Shown here: piece by piece, positions 19,384 to 27,678 of the stretch
Numbering within the stretch: position 1 is the stretch's first letter
Layout: each line of letters opens with the position of its first letter
Source of the DNA: Winslowiella toletana
GTDB taxonomy: Bacteria > Pseudomonadota > Gammaproteobacteria > Enterobacterales > Enterobacteriaceae
Length of the DNA: 64,000 nucleotides
Reading direction: 5' to 3'
Assembly: GCF_032164335.1 (NCBI RefSeq)
Contig: NZ_CP134152.1
Location: 496,001 to 560,000, forward strand
Notes under the pieces: generated by a model
The model's database searches: none
The model's input: the letters and a program-made list of their open reading frames with translations, nothing else
What the model was told of the DNA's origin: nothing
Made by a program: the position numbers and the translations under genes

Positions 19384-21141
19384 TTAATAGACGTCGCGCA
19401 GATAGCGCTTCTCTTTCTTCAGTTTATCGACATACTCCGCGGCACCTTCTTCTGACAGGCCACCAAAGCGGGCAATGACTTCATACAGCGCATGATCGAC
19501 GTCTTTGGCCATACGCGACGCATCGCCACAAACATAGAAGTAAGCGCCTTGCTCCAGCCAGGCAAACAGCTCAGCGCCTTGTTCCAGCATGCGGTTCTGC
19601 ACATAGATTTTTTCTGACTGGTCGCGTGAAAATGCCAGATCCAGTCGGGTCAGCAGCCCGCTCTGATGCCATTCTGCCAGCTCATCCTGATAGATATAAT
19701 CATGCTGTTGATGCTGGTCACCAAACAGCAGCCAGTTCTTACCGGTGGCACCGGTTGCCTGGCGCTCCTGCAAGAAGGCGCGGAACGGGGCGATACCGGT
19801 ACCAGGGCCGACCATAATCATTGGCGCATCGGCATTTGCCGGTACGCGGAAGGCTTTATTTTGTGAGATAAAGATTGCTGGCTTCTCACCACGGCCAACG
19901 CGTTCGGCCAGATAAGTGGAGCAAACACCATTACGTGCGCGCCCTGAACTGTGGTAGCGCACGGATGCAATGGTCAGGTGCACCTGATTTGGATGCGCTT
20001 TCTGGCTGGAGGAGATCGAATAAGCACGATGCTGTAACGGGCGCAGCAGCGCAACAAATTCAGGCACGCTCAGTGAGCGGGTCAGCTCCAGTTGCAGCAG
20101 ATCGAGCGTGTCTTTACCCCACAGCCAGACGCCCATCGCATCTTTGTCATCATGCTGCAGAACGTGACGCAGTTCCTGATTCGTGGTGTTCTGACCCACC
20201 CAGTCGATCAACTTACGTGAAGGTTCAGAAATTTCGAACTGGTAGGTTAACAGGTCACCTAAGTTTCTGTCGAAGCCAGGGACCGGCGTGTCATAGTCTG
20301 CTTTCAACTGGGTCAGCAGTAATTTCACTAATACCGCGTCATTCACCGGGAATACGCCCAGCGCATCACCAGCTTCGTATTTCAGTCCGCTCTCGCTCAG
20401 ATCAAATTCAAAGTGGCGGATATCTTTACCGGAATCAGCACCGGAAAGGCGTTTATTGGTTATCAACGCCGCAGCATACGGATTCTGTTTATTGCTGCCC
20501 GGAATGACCGGTTCTTCCGGTAAGTTCTCCAGTGCGGTACCGCTGCTGCCAGCGCTGGCAGCAAACTGTGGCATCGCGCTGCCGATCCACGTTTCGGAAG
20601 GCTCTTCATAGTCCACGTCACAGTCAATACGATCGGTAACGCGTTTTGCACCCAACTGCTCCAGGCGCATGTCGAAGAATTTACCCGCCTGGCAGAAGCC
20701 ATCGTAGCCGGTATCGCCAATCGCCAGTACAGCAAAATGCATCTGTTCAAGACGCGGTGCGGTGCTGGCGGAAATGGCGTCCCAGAACAGCTGGGCGTTA
20801 TCCGGCATTTCACCTTCGCCGTAGGTCGAGGTGATGATCAGAACATGACGCATGGTGGCGAACACTTCAACATCGACTTCACCCAGCCCCTGCACCACAG
20901 GAACCAGCCCTTTAGCGCGTGCCGCTTTCGCCGCGCTTTGAGCCAGCGCTTCAGCATTACCGGTTTGTGAACCAAACAGGATATGCAACTGGGTGGTCGC
21001 CGCGGCTGCAGCACCGGCGTTAGTCTGCTGCTTGTCTTCCAGTACCAGCAGGCGTGAATGTAAGCCAGCGAGGAAGCCCGCCAGCCAATATTTCTGCTCA
21101 CCATTAAATGGCGCATCTTCAGGAATATAAGGAATCTTCAT
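19384..21141 (-). CDS. CysJ-like diflavin reductase in the position of gltD
   Basis: 585 residues from ATG 21141; a TTG at 21183 would add 14 residues, but I see no ribosome-binding site there. The order is that of the sulfite reductase flavoprotein: an FMN flavodoxin domain (SQTGN at 58-62, STYGEGE at 105-111), an FAD domain (RAYSISSS at 372-379), and an NADPH domain (GPGTGIAPFRAF at 445-456, YVCGDASRMAKD at 536-547) ending RYLRDVY, as in CysJ. Such proteins pass electrons from NADPH through FAD and FMN to a partner. No cysI or other cys gene is adjacent. The gene starts 67 bp after the stop of the long gltB-like gene and shares its terminator. I infer that it is the reductase for that glutamate synthase, replacing GltD. 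The alternative is a second CysJ of unrelated function. The diflavin fold is certain; the partner is inferred. Confidence 0.85.
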   Translation of the reverse strand: MKIPYIPEDAPFNGEQKYWLAGFLAGLHSRLLVLEDKQQTNAGAAAAATTQLHILFGSQTGNAEALAQSAAKAARAKGLVPVVQGLGEVDVEVFATMRHVLIITSTYGEGEMPDNAQLFWDAISASTAPRLEQMHFAVLAIGDTGYDGFCQAGKFFDMRLEQLGAKRVTDRIDCDVDYEEPSETWIGSAMPQFAASAGSSGTALENLPEEPVIPGSNKQNPYAAALITNKRLSGADSGKDIRHFEFDLSESGLKYEAGDALGVFPVNDAVLVKLLLTQLKADYDTPVPGFDRNLGDLLTYQFEISEPSRKLIDWVGQNTTNQELRHVLQHDDKDAMGVWLWGKDTLDLLQLELTRSLSVPEFVALLRPLQHRAYSISSSQKAHPNQVHLTIASVRYHSSGRARNGVCSTYLAERVGRGEKPAIFISQNKAFRVPANADAPMIMVGPGTGIAPFRAFLQERQATGATGKNWLLFGDQHQQHDYIYQDELAEWHQSGLLTRLDLAFSRDQSEKIYVQNRMLEQGAELFAWLEQGAYFYVCGDASRMAKDVDHALYEVIARFGGLSEEGAAEYVDKLKKEKRYLRDVY

Positions 21142-21208
21142 CGGTTTTCTGTACTCAATCCCGTTTTCGTCATGTTCAGTCAATATTCACATTCAGCATT
21201 GCTGGCAA

Positions 21209-24200
21209 TCAGGATAATTTCCCGACCGCCGCAGCTAATTCCGGCAGTGCTGCACGTGCAAACAGCTCTTCAAAGTCAGGCAGTCGTCCCAGAACCTCTC
21301 TGTTACGTGCATCCTGATAAATGATCCAGCCGTAAGTAGCCAGACTGTCCATTGAGCGAATATTGCGTTGCGTCAGTGCCGCTTTGTAATCCGCCATACG
21401 CTTGGCGGCAATCAGGCACGAAAGTTCTTCATCACTGTAGTTTTCAATCGCCGAGCGGGCATGGCGTTGCAACTTACTGATAAGCGCAAAATCTTCAGTC
21501 ATCAGCAGGTTACGTACCGCTTTTTCGACTGCCGGATCTTCGACAGCGGTTCCCTTCGGCAAGCGCGACAGCGCCAGCTGTTGTACGGTACTGAGCACGG
21601 TGTAGTTGTTAAGCAACACGAACATTTCTGGCGTGTCGGTTGCACCATAGCTCGGTACTGCGCCATTGGCGATAGTGGTACGGTTGCGCCAGGCATTCTT
21701 AAATTTGGCTACCTGATGGCTGGCCAGTGCCGTAGACAACTCTTCCAGCAGATCCTTACGGGTTTTTGCCTTCAGAATTTCAGCACTGTCCTGATACAGC
21801 AGCAGCGAGCGCGGCATCACGTAGACAAAGTGCTGGCACTCGCTCTCCCAGTGCTCAAGTAACCAGGCCGCACGCTCAGAGCCGGTCGCTGCCAGATGCC
21901 AGTTCAGCATCGTCAGCACCGCCTGTTTGTGCACTTTTGCCATCTCATCGTCATCCGCGATCGAACCAAACAGCACCGAGTCACCTGCGGCATGAGCCGC
22001 TAATGCGCCGTACGGGTCGTACTGGTAGGCGAAGCCGCCGCTCATACCGTTACCAAATCCTTTACCGAACGTCCCGAGGTTGAGGATGGCGCCATTGGTC
22101 ATATATTCGCAGCAGAAATCACCAACGCCCTCGACCACGGCGGTCGCACCGGAGTTACGCACCGCAAAGCGGTCGCCCGCCTGGCCCTGCACGAACAGGC
22201 GTCCGCCGGTGGCACCAAACAGTGCAAAGTTACCAATCAGCACGTTGCCATCCGTATCCTGCGAGCCGCCGCCCGGTGAGCGCACAATAATTTCACCGCC
22301 GCACTGGCCTTTGCCGACACCATCGTTACAGGTGCCGCTATGAGTCAGCTGCATACCGTCATTACAGAATACGCCATACGACTGACCGGCTGAGCCGGAC
22401 GTGGCGATCGCGACGGTGGCCGGAGCCAGATAACGGCGTCCGCGATCGTCACACAGTGCTGCCGGCATGTTCTGCAGCTGCGCCTCATCCAGCTGGTGGT
22501 TAAGCATGCGTTCAATATCAATCGCCAGCTGCCCACCCACGCTCTTGTGGCGGTTGTTCAGCGTAATGCCATCACCAAGCTGAATATTGGTCGCGCCCTG
22601 AGCCACCAGTGAGCCATTCAGCAGGGCTAACCAGCCTTCATCCAGTTCAAAATCTTTTTCCAGATAGACCGGATGGGCAATTTTCTGCTCAGGCACCACG
22701 GTCAGCATTGCACGCAGGTCTAGCTTGCCGACTTCACGCGGATGATCCATCAGATGCAGCAACTCGGAGCGACCACGCGCTTCACGCAGCGAGCGCAGGC
22801 CCAGTCTTGCCAGCATTTCGCGCACTTCCTGGGCGACATTAATAAAGTACTGTGCCAGCTGACGCGGATCGCCATCAAAGGCTTCGGCATTGGTGGTCAG
22901 GCCCGCCGGACATTTAACGTTGCAGTTTTTCGCCATCACGCATTTCAGCATCATCAGCGCGGTAGTACCGAACTCAAAGCTATCGCCACCGAGCAGAGCA
23001 GATTTCACTACGTCACTACCGGTTTGCTGTGCGCCGGAGCAGCGTAAAATCACTTTTTCACGCAGACCGTTGGCACACAGCGCCTGATGAACTTCGGCAA
23101 TGCCGATTTCTGCCACGCGTCCGGTATATTTCAGGCTGGTGACCGAAGCCGCACCGGTTCCGCCGGTATTACCCGCAACGTTGATCACATCCGCGCCGGC
23201 TTTCGCTACGCCGACCGCGATGGTGCCAATGCCCTCTGAGGAAACCAGTTTGACGATCACTCGCACACGTGCCGCTTTACAGTCATGAATCAGCTGCGCC
23301 AAATCTTCAATCGAGTAGGTGTCGTGGTGCGGAGGCGGTGAAACCAGCTCGACGCCAGGCGTGCCGCCACGCGCTGCGGCAATTTCTACCGTCACTTTTG
23401 CTGACGGTAACTGACCGCCTTCGCCCGGTTTTGCGCCCTGGCCGATTTTAATTTCCAGCTCTTCCAGCATCGGGTCGGCCAGATAGGCAGCCCAGACGCC
23501 AAAGCGGCCGGACGCCAGCTGCTTAATGCGTGAGGCACGAATCGTGCCGTGACGCGAATAGTGCTCGCCGCCTTCACCACAGTTGCTCATGCCACCAACC
23601 ATATTGGTGCCGTGCGCGACCGCTTCGTGCGCCGGAGCAACCAGCGCACCGTGGCTCATCGCACCGGAGGCGAAGGTGCGGGTGATTTCGCTGGCAGGCT
23701 GCACTTCACTTAACGGCAGTGAAGGGGAGGTGGTGAAAATCCGTGACAGATAGTCTGCCGCCTTGCCATGCGCACTGACTTGCAGGCCACCGGCAACAAT
23801 TTCAGTGTGCTTGATATCCGTCGCAAAGCGGTTTTTCAGCGCGGTCGACAGCGCAGCCAGGCGCTCAGCTTCTGGCTTCAGCCCTTCAATAGCGTCAGTC
23901 AGGCGCAGGGTGAACAGGCCAGCGTTATCCGCATGGGTTTCGCACATCAGACCGCGAACTGCGAAGCCGTTGTTGATTAGTGAGTAACGGCCCAGCTTAC
24001 GTGAGAATTCCGCCAGGCTGTCGACGTGGGTCAAATCAGCCGGGAAGGCGAGAATATCGCGCAGTGCCGCCGGGCGACGTTTACGCTCTTCATGCATCAG
24101 GCTGGAGAACTGACGGTAATCCGGCGTGATGGTGAAGTTGTCGATCACCTCATTGGGAATGCGCTCGAAGCTGCTGTCGGCAAAAGATTTTGCTTTGATA

Positions 24201-26740
24201 TTAAAGGCGTTATCCAGCTTAGCCAGCGTCAGCAGGCGAATGAACTGATCGTCCTCGCGCGGCTTATCGGCGAAGCGAATCGGCTGCTCAGTCATATCAA
24301 TAAAGGTACGCACCGCAATGGTGCCATAGGAGTGACCCGCACCCTCCGCACGCTCTTTAAACAGGCCCAACAGCGGCACTTCAGACTCGCCTTTGATCTT
24401 CAGCGCGCTTTGATGCCAGTCCACCGCCATCTGAGCGATAGTGGCAAAGCTGGCGCCGCCGACCGGCGTTTTGATATTCGGGAAGTATTTTTTCAATACC
24501 GCATCGTCGGTATCGAGGAAGTTCGGCTCAAAGAATTCACCGCAGCTGTAGCTTTCCACGGTACACAGGCCGACTTTACCCATGGTTTTCATCAGCGCTT
24601 TTTCAGCGGCTTTGGCATAGCGTTTAAACGCCTTATTGCCTTCTTCGCCTTCGCCGTATTTCTCTTCGGCACGCATCTGCACGCCCAGCGGATAAATCGC
24701 CGATGCGCCAAAGCCGAGGGTGGCGGCAATATGGTGTGATGAAATGCTCTGGCCGCTCTCCACCACCAGTGAAACATCAAGGCGCAGCCCTTCCTGCACT
24801 AAACGCTGGTTAATCGCGGAAACCACCAGCAGCATCGGCATCGCTGCGCGGGTAGAGGAGATATGACGGTCGGTAATCACCGCGATCCCGCCCTGTGCGC
24901 GGGCAAAATCCACCACCTGCTGTGCCAGATCGTCGATGGCTTGTTCCAGCGCGCGGGCATTATCCTGACGACTTTGCGCATCAGTGCCGATCACTGGCTG
25001 GTACAGCATTTCGAAACGTGCATAAGGTGCCACTTTCTGCTCGCGCAACTGCAGCATATCCAGATGCGTCAGGATCGGCGTTGGCACAATAATCTGCCGC
25101 CCCTTGCTGCGGCCCAGATGCGGTTTGGCACCCAGCGCAACGCGCAGGGTCATGCCGTCGGCCTCACGGATGGAGTCCAGCGGTGGGTTGGTTACCTGGG
25201 CAAAACGCTGGGAGAAGTAGTGCGCCATGCCGCCTTCATGATCGGATAACCCGTTAATTGCGTTGCCGTAACCCATTGCTGAAATCTTTTCAGCTCCGGT
25301 AGACAACATCGGGTCCATCATAAATTTGAAGCTTTCCTGGTTGTAGTAGTAAGCGACAAAACGCTGGTACGCCTTCAGATCGCCGCTGTAGCGCAGTGGC
25401 GAACCCTGTTGCTCGGCAGGCACCACCGGCAGATCGCTTAAGGTTACGCGCGCTTGCTCCAGCAGGGCCGGATAATCTTTTTCCGCTGCCAGTTTTTCCA
25501 GCGCTTCCAGCGTGGTGTAGCTGCGTTTTTCGCTGTGATCGTAATACAGCATGCCGCCCGCTTCGATACGTCCACGGCGTAATACGCTTTCCGGTGGGAA
25601 GGCGATCTGGCCTGCTTCTGACATTGCGCCGATATACTCAGCGGTTTCCACTGAGCGCAGCGGACGCAGACCAAGGCGGTCAAGACGTGCGCCGATGATT
25701 TCGCCATTACCGAAAATCAGCGCCGCCGGGCCATCATTTTTCTCTTCATATAAAGAGAAATACTCCAGCATTGCGCGGACGTTGTCAGACAGCGAGTCGT
25801 CGTTTTCCCAGGCTGGCGGCATCATAGAAACCACCGCGTTGATCAGATCGAGATTATCTTCCATCAGGCGGCTTTGGATGCTTTGGTCAAGGCGTGAACT
25901 GTCAGACTGCCCTTTCGGACGGACAATTTTCTTTCCTCGCGCCAGTGCCAGCGCGGCTTCAGCAATACGGTTTTTACGATCGGTATTCAGCTCACCGTTA
26001 TGCGCCATCAGACGGAACGGCTGAGCCATGGTGGTGTGCGGATCGGTGTTGGTAGAAAAACGGGTATGGAAAAACAGTCCGCGCACCTGGTGATCGGTAT
26101 CGGTCAGATCTTTGAAGTAAGGGATGACTTCATTCGAGTTCAGACGCGCTTTCAGCACCTGGGTGCGTGAAGAGAGCGACAGCGGATACAGACCGCCAAA
26201 TTCGCTTTCGGTAAAGGCGCGTGACTCAATATCCAGCAGCGCGCGGTAGATACGCTGCTCAAAGCTATTTTGATTGTCGACGTCCTGCGGGGCAGTAAAC
26301 ACCCACTGCACGATCGGTAACTGGAACTGGATTGCGGCCGGGCGCAGTACGCTGGCATCCAATGGCAAGTCACGTTTAACCATCACCGCAAAACCACAGG
26401 CGGCGAAGGTTTCTTCGACCAGGCGCTCGGCATTGGCACGCAGCGCCGGATCTTTTGGCACAAAGAAGTTACCGACGCCGAAACGTCCAAACTCCAGCGG
26501 CTGGCCAGTAATTTTTTGGAAGAAGCGCAACGAAATATCGACGTTGACCCCTGCGCCGTCACCTACGCCTTCAGCAGACATACCGCCGCGGTGAGGTACG
26601 GTGCAAAGCGCACTGTGCGCCATTTGCAGTATCTCATGGGTTTGCTCGCCGTCCTTACGTGTAATAAAACCCACGCCACAGCTATCACTTTCTTTTGATG
26701 GATCATACAAGCCATAGGGATACGGGGTTTGATTGGACAT
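21209..26740 (-). CDS. gltB: Glutamate synthase large-subunit-like protein, extended (1,843 aa)
   Basis: Glutamate synthase makes two glutamates from glutamine and 2-oxoglutarate. Seen here: a 20-residue propeptide before the likely catalytic Cys21 (SDSCGVGFI); a class II glutaminase domain; a central domain (GLRPLRSVETAEY); the FMN/synthase domain at about 1020-1290 (GEGGQLPSAKVT, SPPPHHDTYSIEDLAQLI); cysteines 1267, 1273 and 1277 in 3Fe-4S position; and the GXGXG barrel to about 1590. The cluster spacing is C-x5-C-x3-C, one residue shorter than the C-x5-C-x4-C I know from GltB. The protein is about 350 residues longer than E. coli GltB, with roughly 195 unrecognised residues at the C-terminus (about 1650-1843). 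The start is ATG 26740, with AGGAGG 8 bp upstream. No GltD is encoded in this window. The gene symbol is given by homology; this may be a distinct GOGAT subclass. Confidence 0.85.
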   Translation of the reverse strand: MSNQTPYPYGLYDPSKESDSCGVGFITRKDGEQTHEILQMAHSALCTVPHRGGMSAEGVGDGAGVNVDISLRFFQKITGQPLEFGRFGVGNFFVPKDPALRANAERLVEETFAACGFAVMVKRDLPLDASVLRPAAIQFQLPIVQWVFTAPQDVDNQNSFEQRIYRALLDIESRAFTESEFGGLYPLSLSSRTQVLKARLNSNEVIPYFKDLTDTDHQVRGLFFHTRFSTNTDPHTTMAQPFRLMAHNGELNTDRKNRIAEAALALARGKKIVRPKGQSDSSRLDQSIQSRLMEDNLDLINAVVSMMPPAWENDDSLSDNVRAMLEYFSLYEEKNDGPAALIFGNGEIIGARLDRLGLRPLRSVETAEYIGAMSEAGQIAFPPESVLRRGRIEAGGMLYYDHSEKRSYTTLEALEKLAAEKDYPALLEQARVTLSDLPVVPAEQQGSPLRYSGDLKAYQRFVAYYYNQESFKFMMDPMLSTGAEKISAMGYGNAINGLSDHEGGMAHYFSQRFAQVTNPPLDSIREADGMTLRVALGAKPHLGRSKGRQIIVPTPILTHLDMLQLREQKVAPYARFEMLYQPVIGTDAQSRQDNARALEQAIDDLAQQVVDFARAQGGIAVITDRHISSTRAAMPMLLVVSAINQRLVQEGLRLDVSLVVESGQSISSHHIAATLGFGASAIYPLGVQMRAEEKYGEGEEGNKAFKRYAKAAEKALMKTMGKVGLCTVESYSCGEFFEPNFLDTDDAVLKKYFPNIKTPVGGASFATIAQMAVDWHQSALKIKGESEVPLLGLFKERAEGAGHSYGTIAVRTFIDMTEQPIRFADKPREDDQFIRLLTLAKLDNAFNIKAKSFADSSFERIPNEVIDNFTITPDYRQFSSLMHEERKRRPAALRDILAFPADLTHVDSLAEFSRKLGRYSLINNGFAVRGLMCETHADNAGLFTLRLTDAIEGLKPEAERLAALSTALKNRFATDIKHTEIVAGGLQVSAHGKAADYLSRIFTTSPSLPLSEVQPASEITRTFASGAMSHGALVAPAHEAVAHGTNMVGGMSNCGEGGEHYSRHGTIRASRIKQLASGRFGVWAAYLADPMLEELEIKIGQGAKPGEGGQLPSAKVTVEIAAARGGTPGVELVSPPPHHDTYSIEDLAQLIHDCKAARVRVIVKLVSSEGIGTIAVGVAKAGADVINVAGNTGGTGAASVTSLKYTGRVAEIGIAEVHQALCANGLREKVILRCSGAQQTGSDVVKSALLGGDSFEFGTTALMMLKCVMAKNCNVKCPAGLTTNAEAFDGDPRQLAQYFINVAQEVREMLARLGLRSLREARGRSELLHLMDHPREVGKLDLRAMLTVVPEQKIAHPVYLEKDFELDEGWLALLNGSLVAQGATNIQLGDGITLNNRHKSVGGQLAIDIERMLNHQLDEAQLQNMPAALCDDRGRRYLAPATVAIATSGSAGQSYGVFCNDGMQLTHSGTCNDGVGKGQCGGEIIVRSPGGGSQDTDGNVLIGNFALFGATGGRLFVQGQAGDRFAVRNSGATAVVEGVGDFCCEYMTNGAILNLGTFGKGFGNGMSGGFAYQYDPYGALAAHAAGDSVLFGSIADDDEMAKVHKQAVLTMLNWHLAATGSERAAWLLEHWESECQHFVYVMPRSLLLYQDSAEILKAKTRKDLLEELSTALASHQVAKFKNAWRNRTTIANGAVPSYGATDTPEMFVLLNNYTVLSTVQQLALSRLPKGTAVEDPAVEKAVRNLLMTEDFALISKLQRHARSAIENYSDEELSCLIAAKRMADYKAALTQRNIRSMDSLATYGWIIYQDARNREVLGRLPDFEELFARAALPELAAAVGKLS

Positions 26741-26821
26741 CGAGGGCCTCCTTAAATTACTGCTTTGACATTACTTTTATTGTTTCAAACACAGAGCGCC
26801 GTCGCGTCAGCCTGAGCGGAT

Positions 26822-26849
26822 TCTGTATCATTTTTTTGAGCGCTAACAA
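26822..26849 (-). promoter_or_regulatory. Possible sigma-70 promoter of the gltB-like gene
   Basis: On the minus strand TTGTTA, a 16-bp spacer and TACAGA lie about 85-110 bp before the start codon. The boxes are imperfect, and other choices exist in this AT-rich stretch. Confidence 0.3.
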
Positions 26850-27204
26850 GCGGGCGCCGTCACTCAAAACATTTCACTTAGAGAAAGTTGAAAACGTCCA
26901 TGAGTGGGGGCTTGCTCTCTAATTTCCGGGTCTCTTAAATGGAGATAACTTGCATCATGAGGGAGTCTTCTTGCTGCATAGATATGTCGAGACACTGACC
27001 CGTCAGAAATGCATCCAGCGGATTTCCAACTTATCGGGAAAGCGTACTGAGGTCAAATAGCGTTCTTACTTATGCCTTTTTAGTCCTTAATAAGTCTATT
27101 TGATTGAATAATATAGGTTTAGTGCTTATTTTTATCCCTGTTAGCCGGGTGGGAACTGTCAGAGAAGTGTGAGCTGACTCACTATAGTGCAGACGGCAAA
27201 TACC

Positions 27205-27221
27205 TGCACCATGCTGGTGCC
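27205..27221. promoter_or_regulatory. NtrC-like box
   Basis: TGCACC-N5-GGTGCC fits the NtrC operator pattern TGCACC-N5-GGTGCA at all but the last base. It lies about 465 bp before the gltB-like start. As a single dyad match it is weaker evidence than the paired boxes further on. Confidence 0.4.
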
Positions 27222-27546
27222 GGCAATAATTACAGCATGATATGCTGATAAATCCCTCGCAAACACCGGATGAAACTGTTTTTCTGTCGCGTGCATATTT
27301 GAAGTAAATAGCTGCACATCATTAGTAAAATTAATCATGCTGAAACTGATTAAAATTTCGCTAAAGATGAATGATTATTCGTTTCGATATGGGGAGGCCA
27401 GACGACAGGACAAGGTCATCGTATTGAAAAGCAAGAATTGCGCAGAATCGCCTGTTTATCCAGGCGGCTCATCAGATTATGCGCTTGCAAAAATTAGTCA
27501 ATAGCTTTCCTGTGGTAATTGCATAAAGGCCGCGTCCGGCGCGGGC

Positions 27547-27589
27547 TTCGCACCAAACTGGCGCGTGATCTGCACCAGTTTGGTGCGAA
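27547..27589. promoter_or_regulatory. Perfect 15-bp inverted repeat holding two NtrC-like boxes
   Basis: The arms TTCGCACCAAACTGG and CCAGTTTGGTGCGAA are separated by 13 bp. Each arm plus some loop forms an NtrC-type dyad: CGCACC-N5-GGCGCG (27549-27565) and TGCACC-N5-GGTGCG (27571-27587), with centres 22 bp apart, two helical turns. The spacer also reads TGGCGC-N5-CTGCA (27559-27574, plus strand), 9 of 11 matches to the sigma-54 consensus with the GG-N10-GC spacing. No T run follows the repeat on the plus strand, so it is unlikely to be an arcB-side terminator. It lies 90-132 bp before arcB and about 810-850 bp before the gltB-like gene. Confidence 0.5.
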
Positions 27590-27678
27590 AACCCGGTCTT
27601 AATTAGCCGATCGGGCAGCACCGCGCAATAAGTCAAAGTAAGATATGATTGTCCCAGTTGACCAGGAAGGAAGCTGTT

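Larger units (their letters stand above)
26741..27678. other. 938-bp intergenic region between divergent gltB-like gene and arcB
   Basis: I see no convincing gene here; the short frames present have neither a ribosome-binding site nor recognisable composition. In E. coli yhcC occupies this place, and I see no remnant of it. The region holds NtrC-like boxes (27205-27221, 27549-27565, 27571-27587), a possible gltB promoter near 26822-26849, the 10-bp palindrome CACTATAGTG near 27180-27189, and an AT-rich stretch from about 27050 to 27140. The arcB ribosome-binding site AGGAAGGAAG lies just before 27679. Confidence 0.6.

Noticed and set aside
19875-20507. 210-codon plus-strand frame inside the diflavin reductase
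   Set aside because: The minus-strand protein carries all expected flavin and NADPH motifs; the plus frame has none.
19384-21141. Diflavin reductase as the cysJ of the sulfate assimilation pathway
   Set aside because: No cysI or cysH lies beside it, and it shares an operon with the gltB-like gene. I cannot exclude it without the rest of the genome, so no cysJ symbol is given.
27176-27187. GACTCACTATAG, identical to 12 bases of the phage T7 promoter core
   Set aside because: The upstream half of the T7 promoter (TAATAC) is absent and there are no phage genes. Part of the match comes from the palindrome CACTATAGTG. Probably chance.
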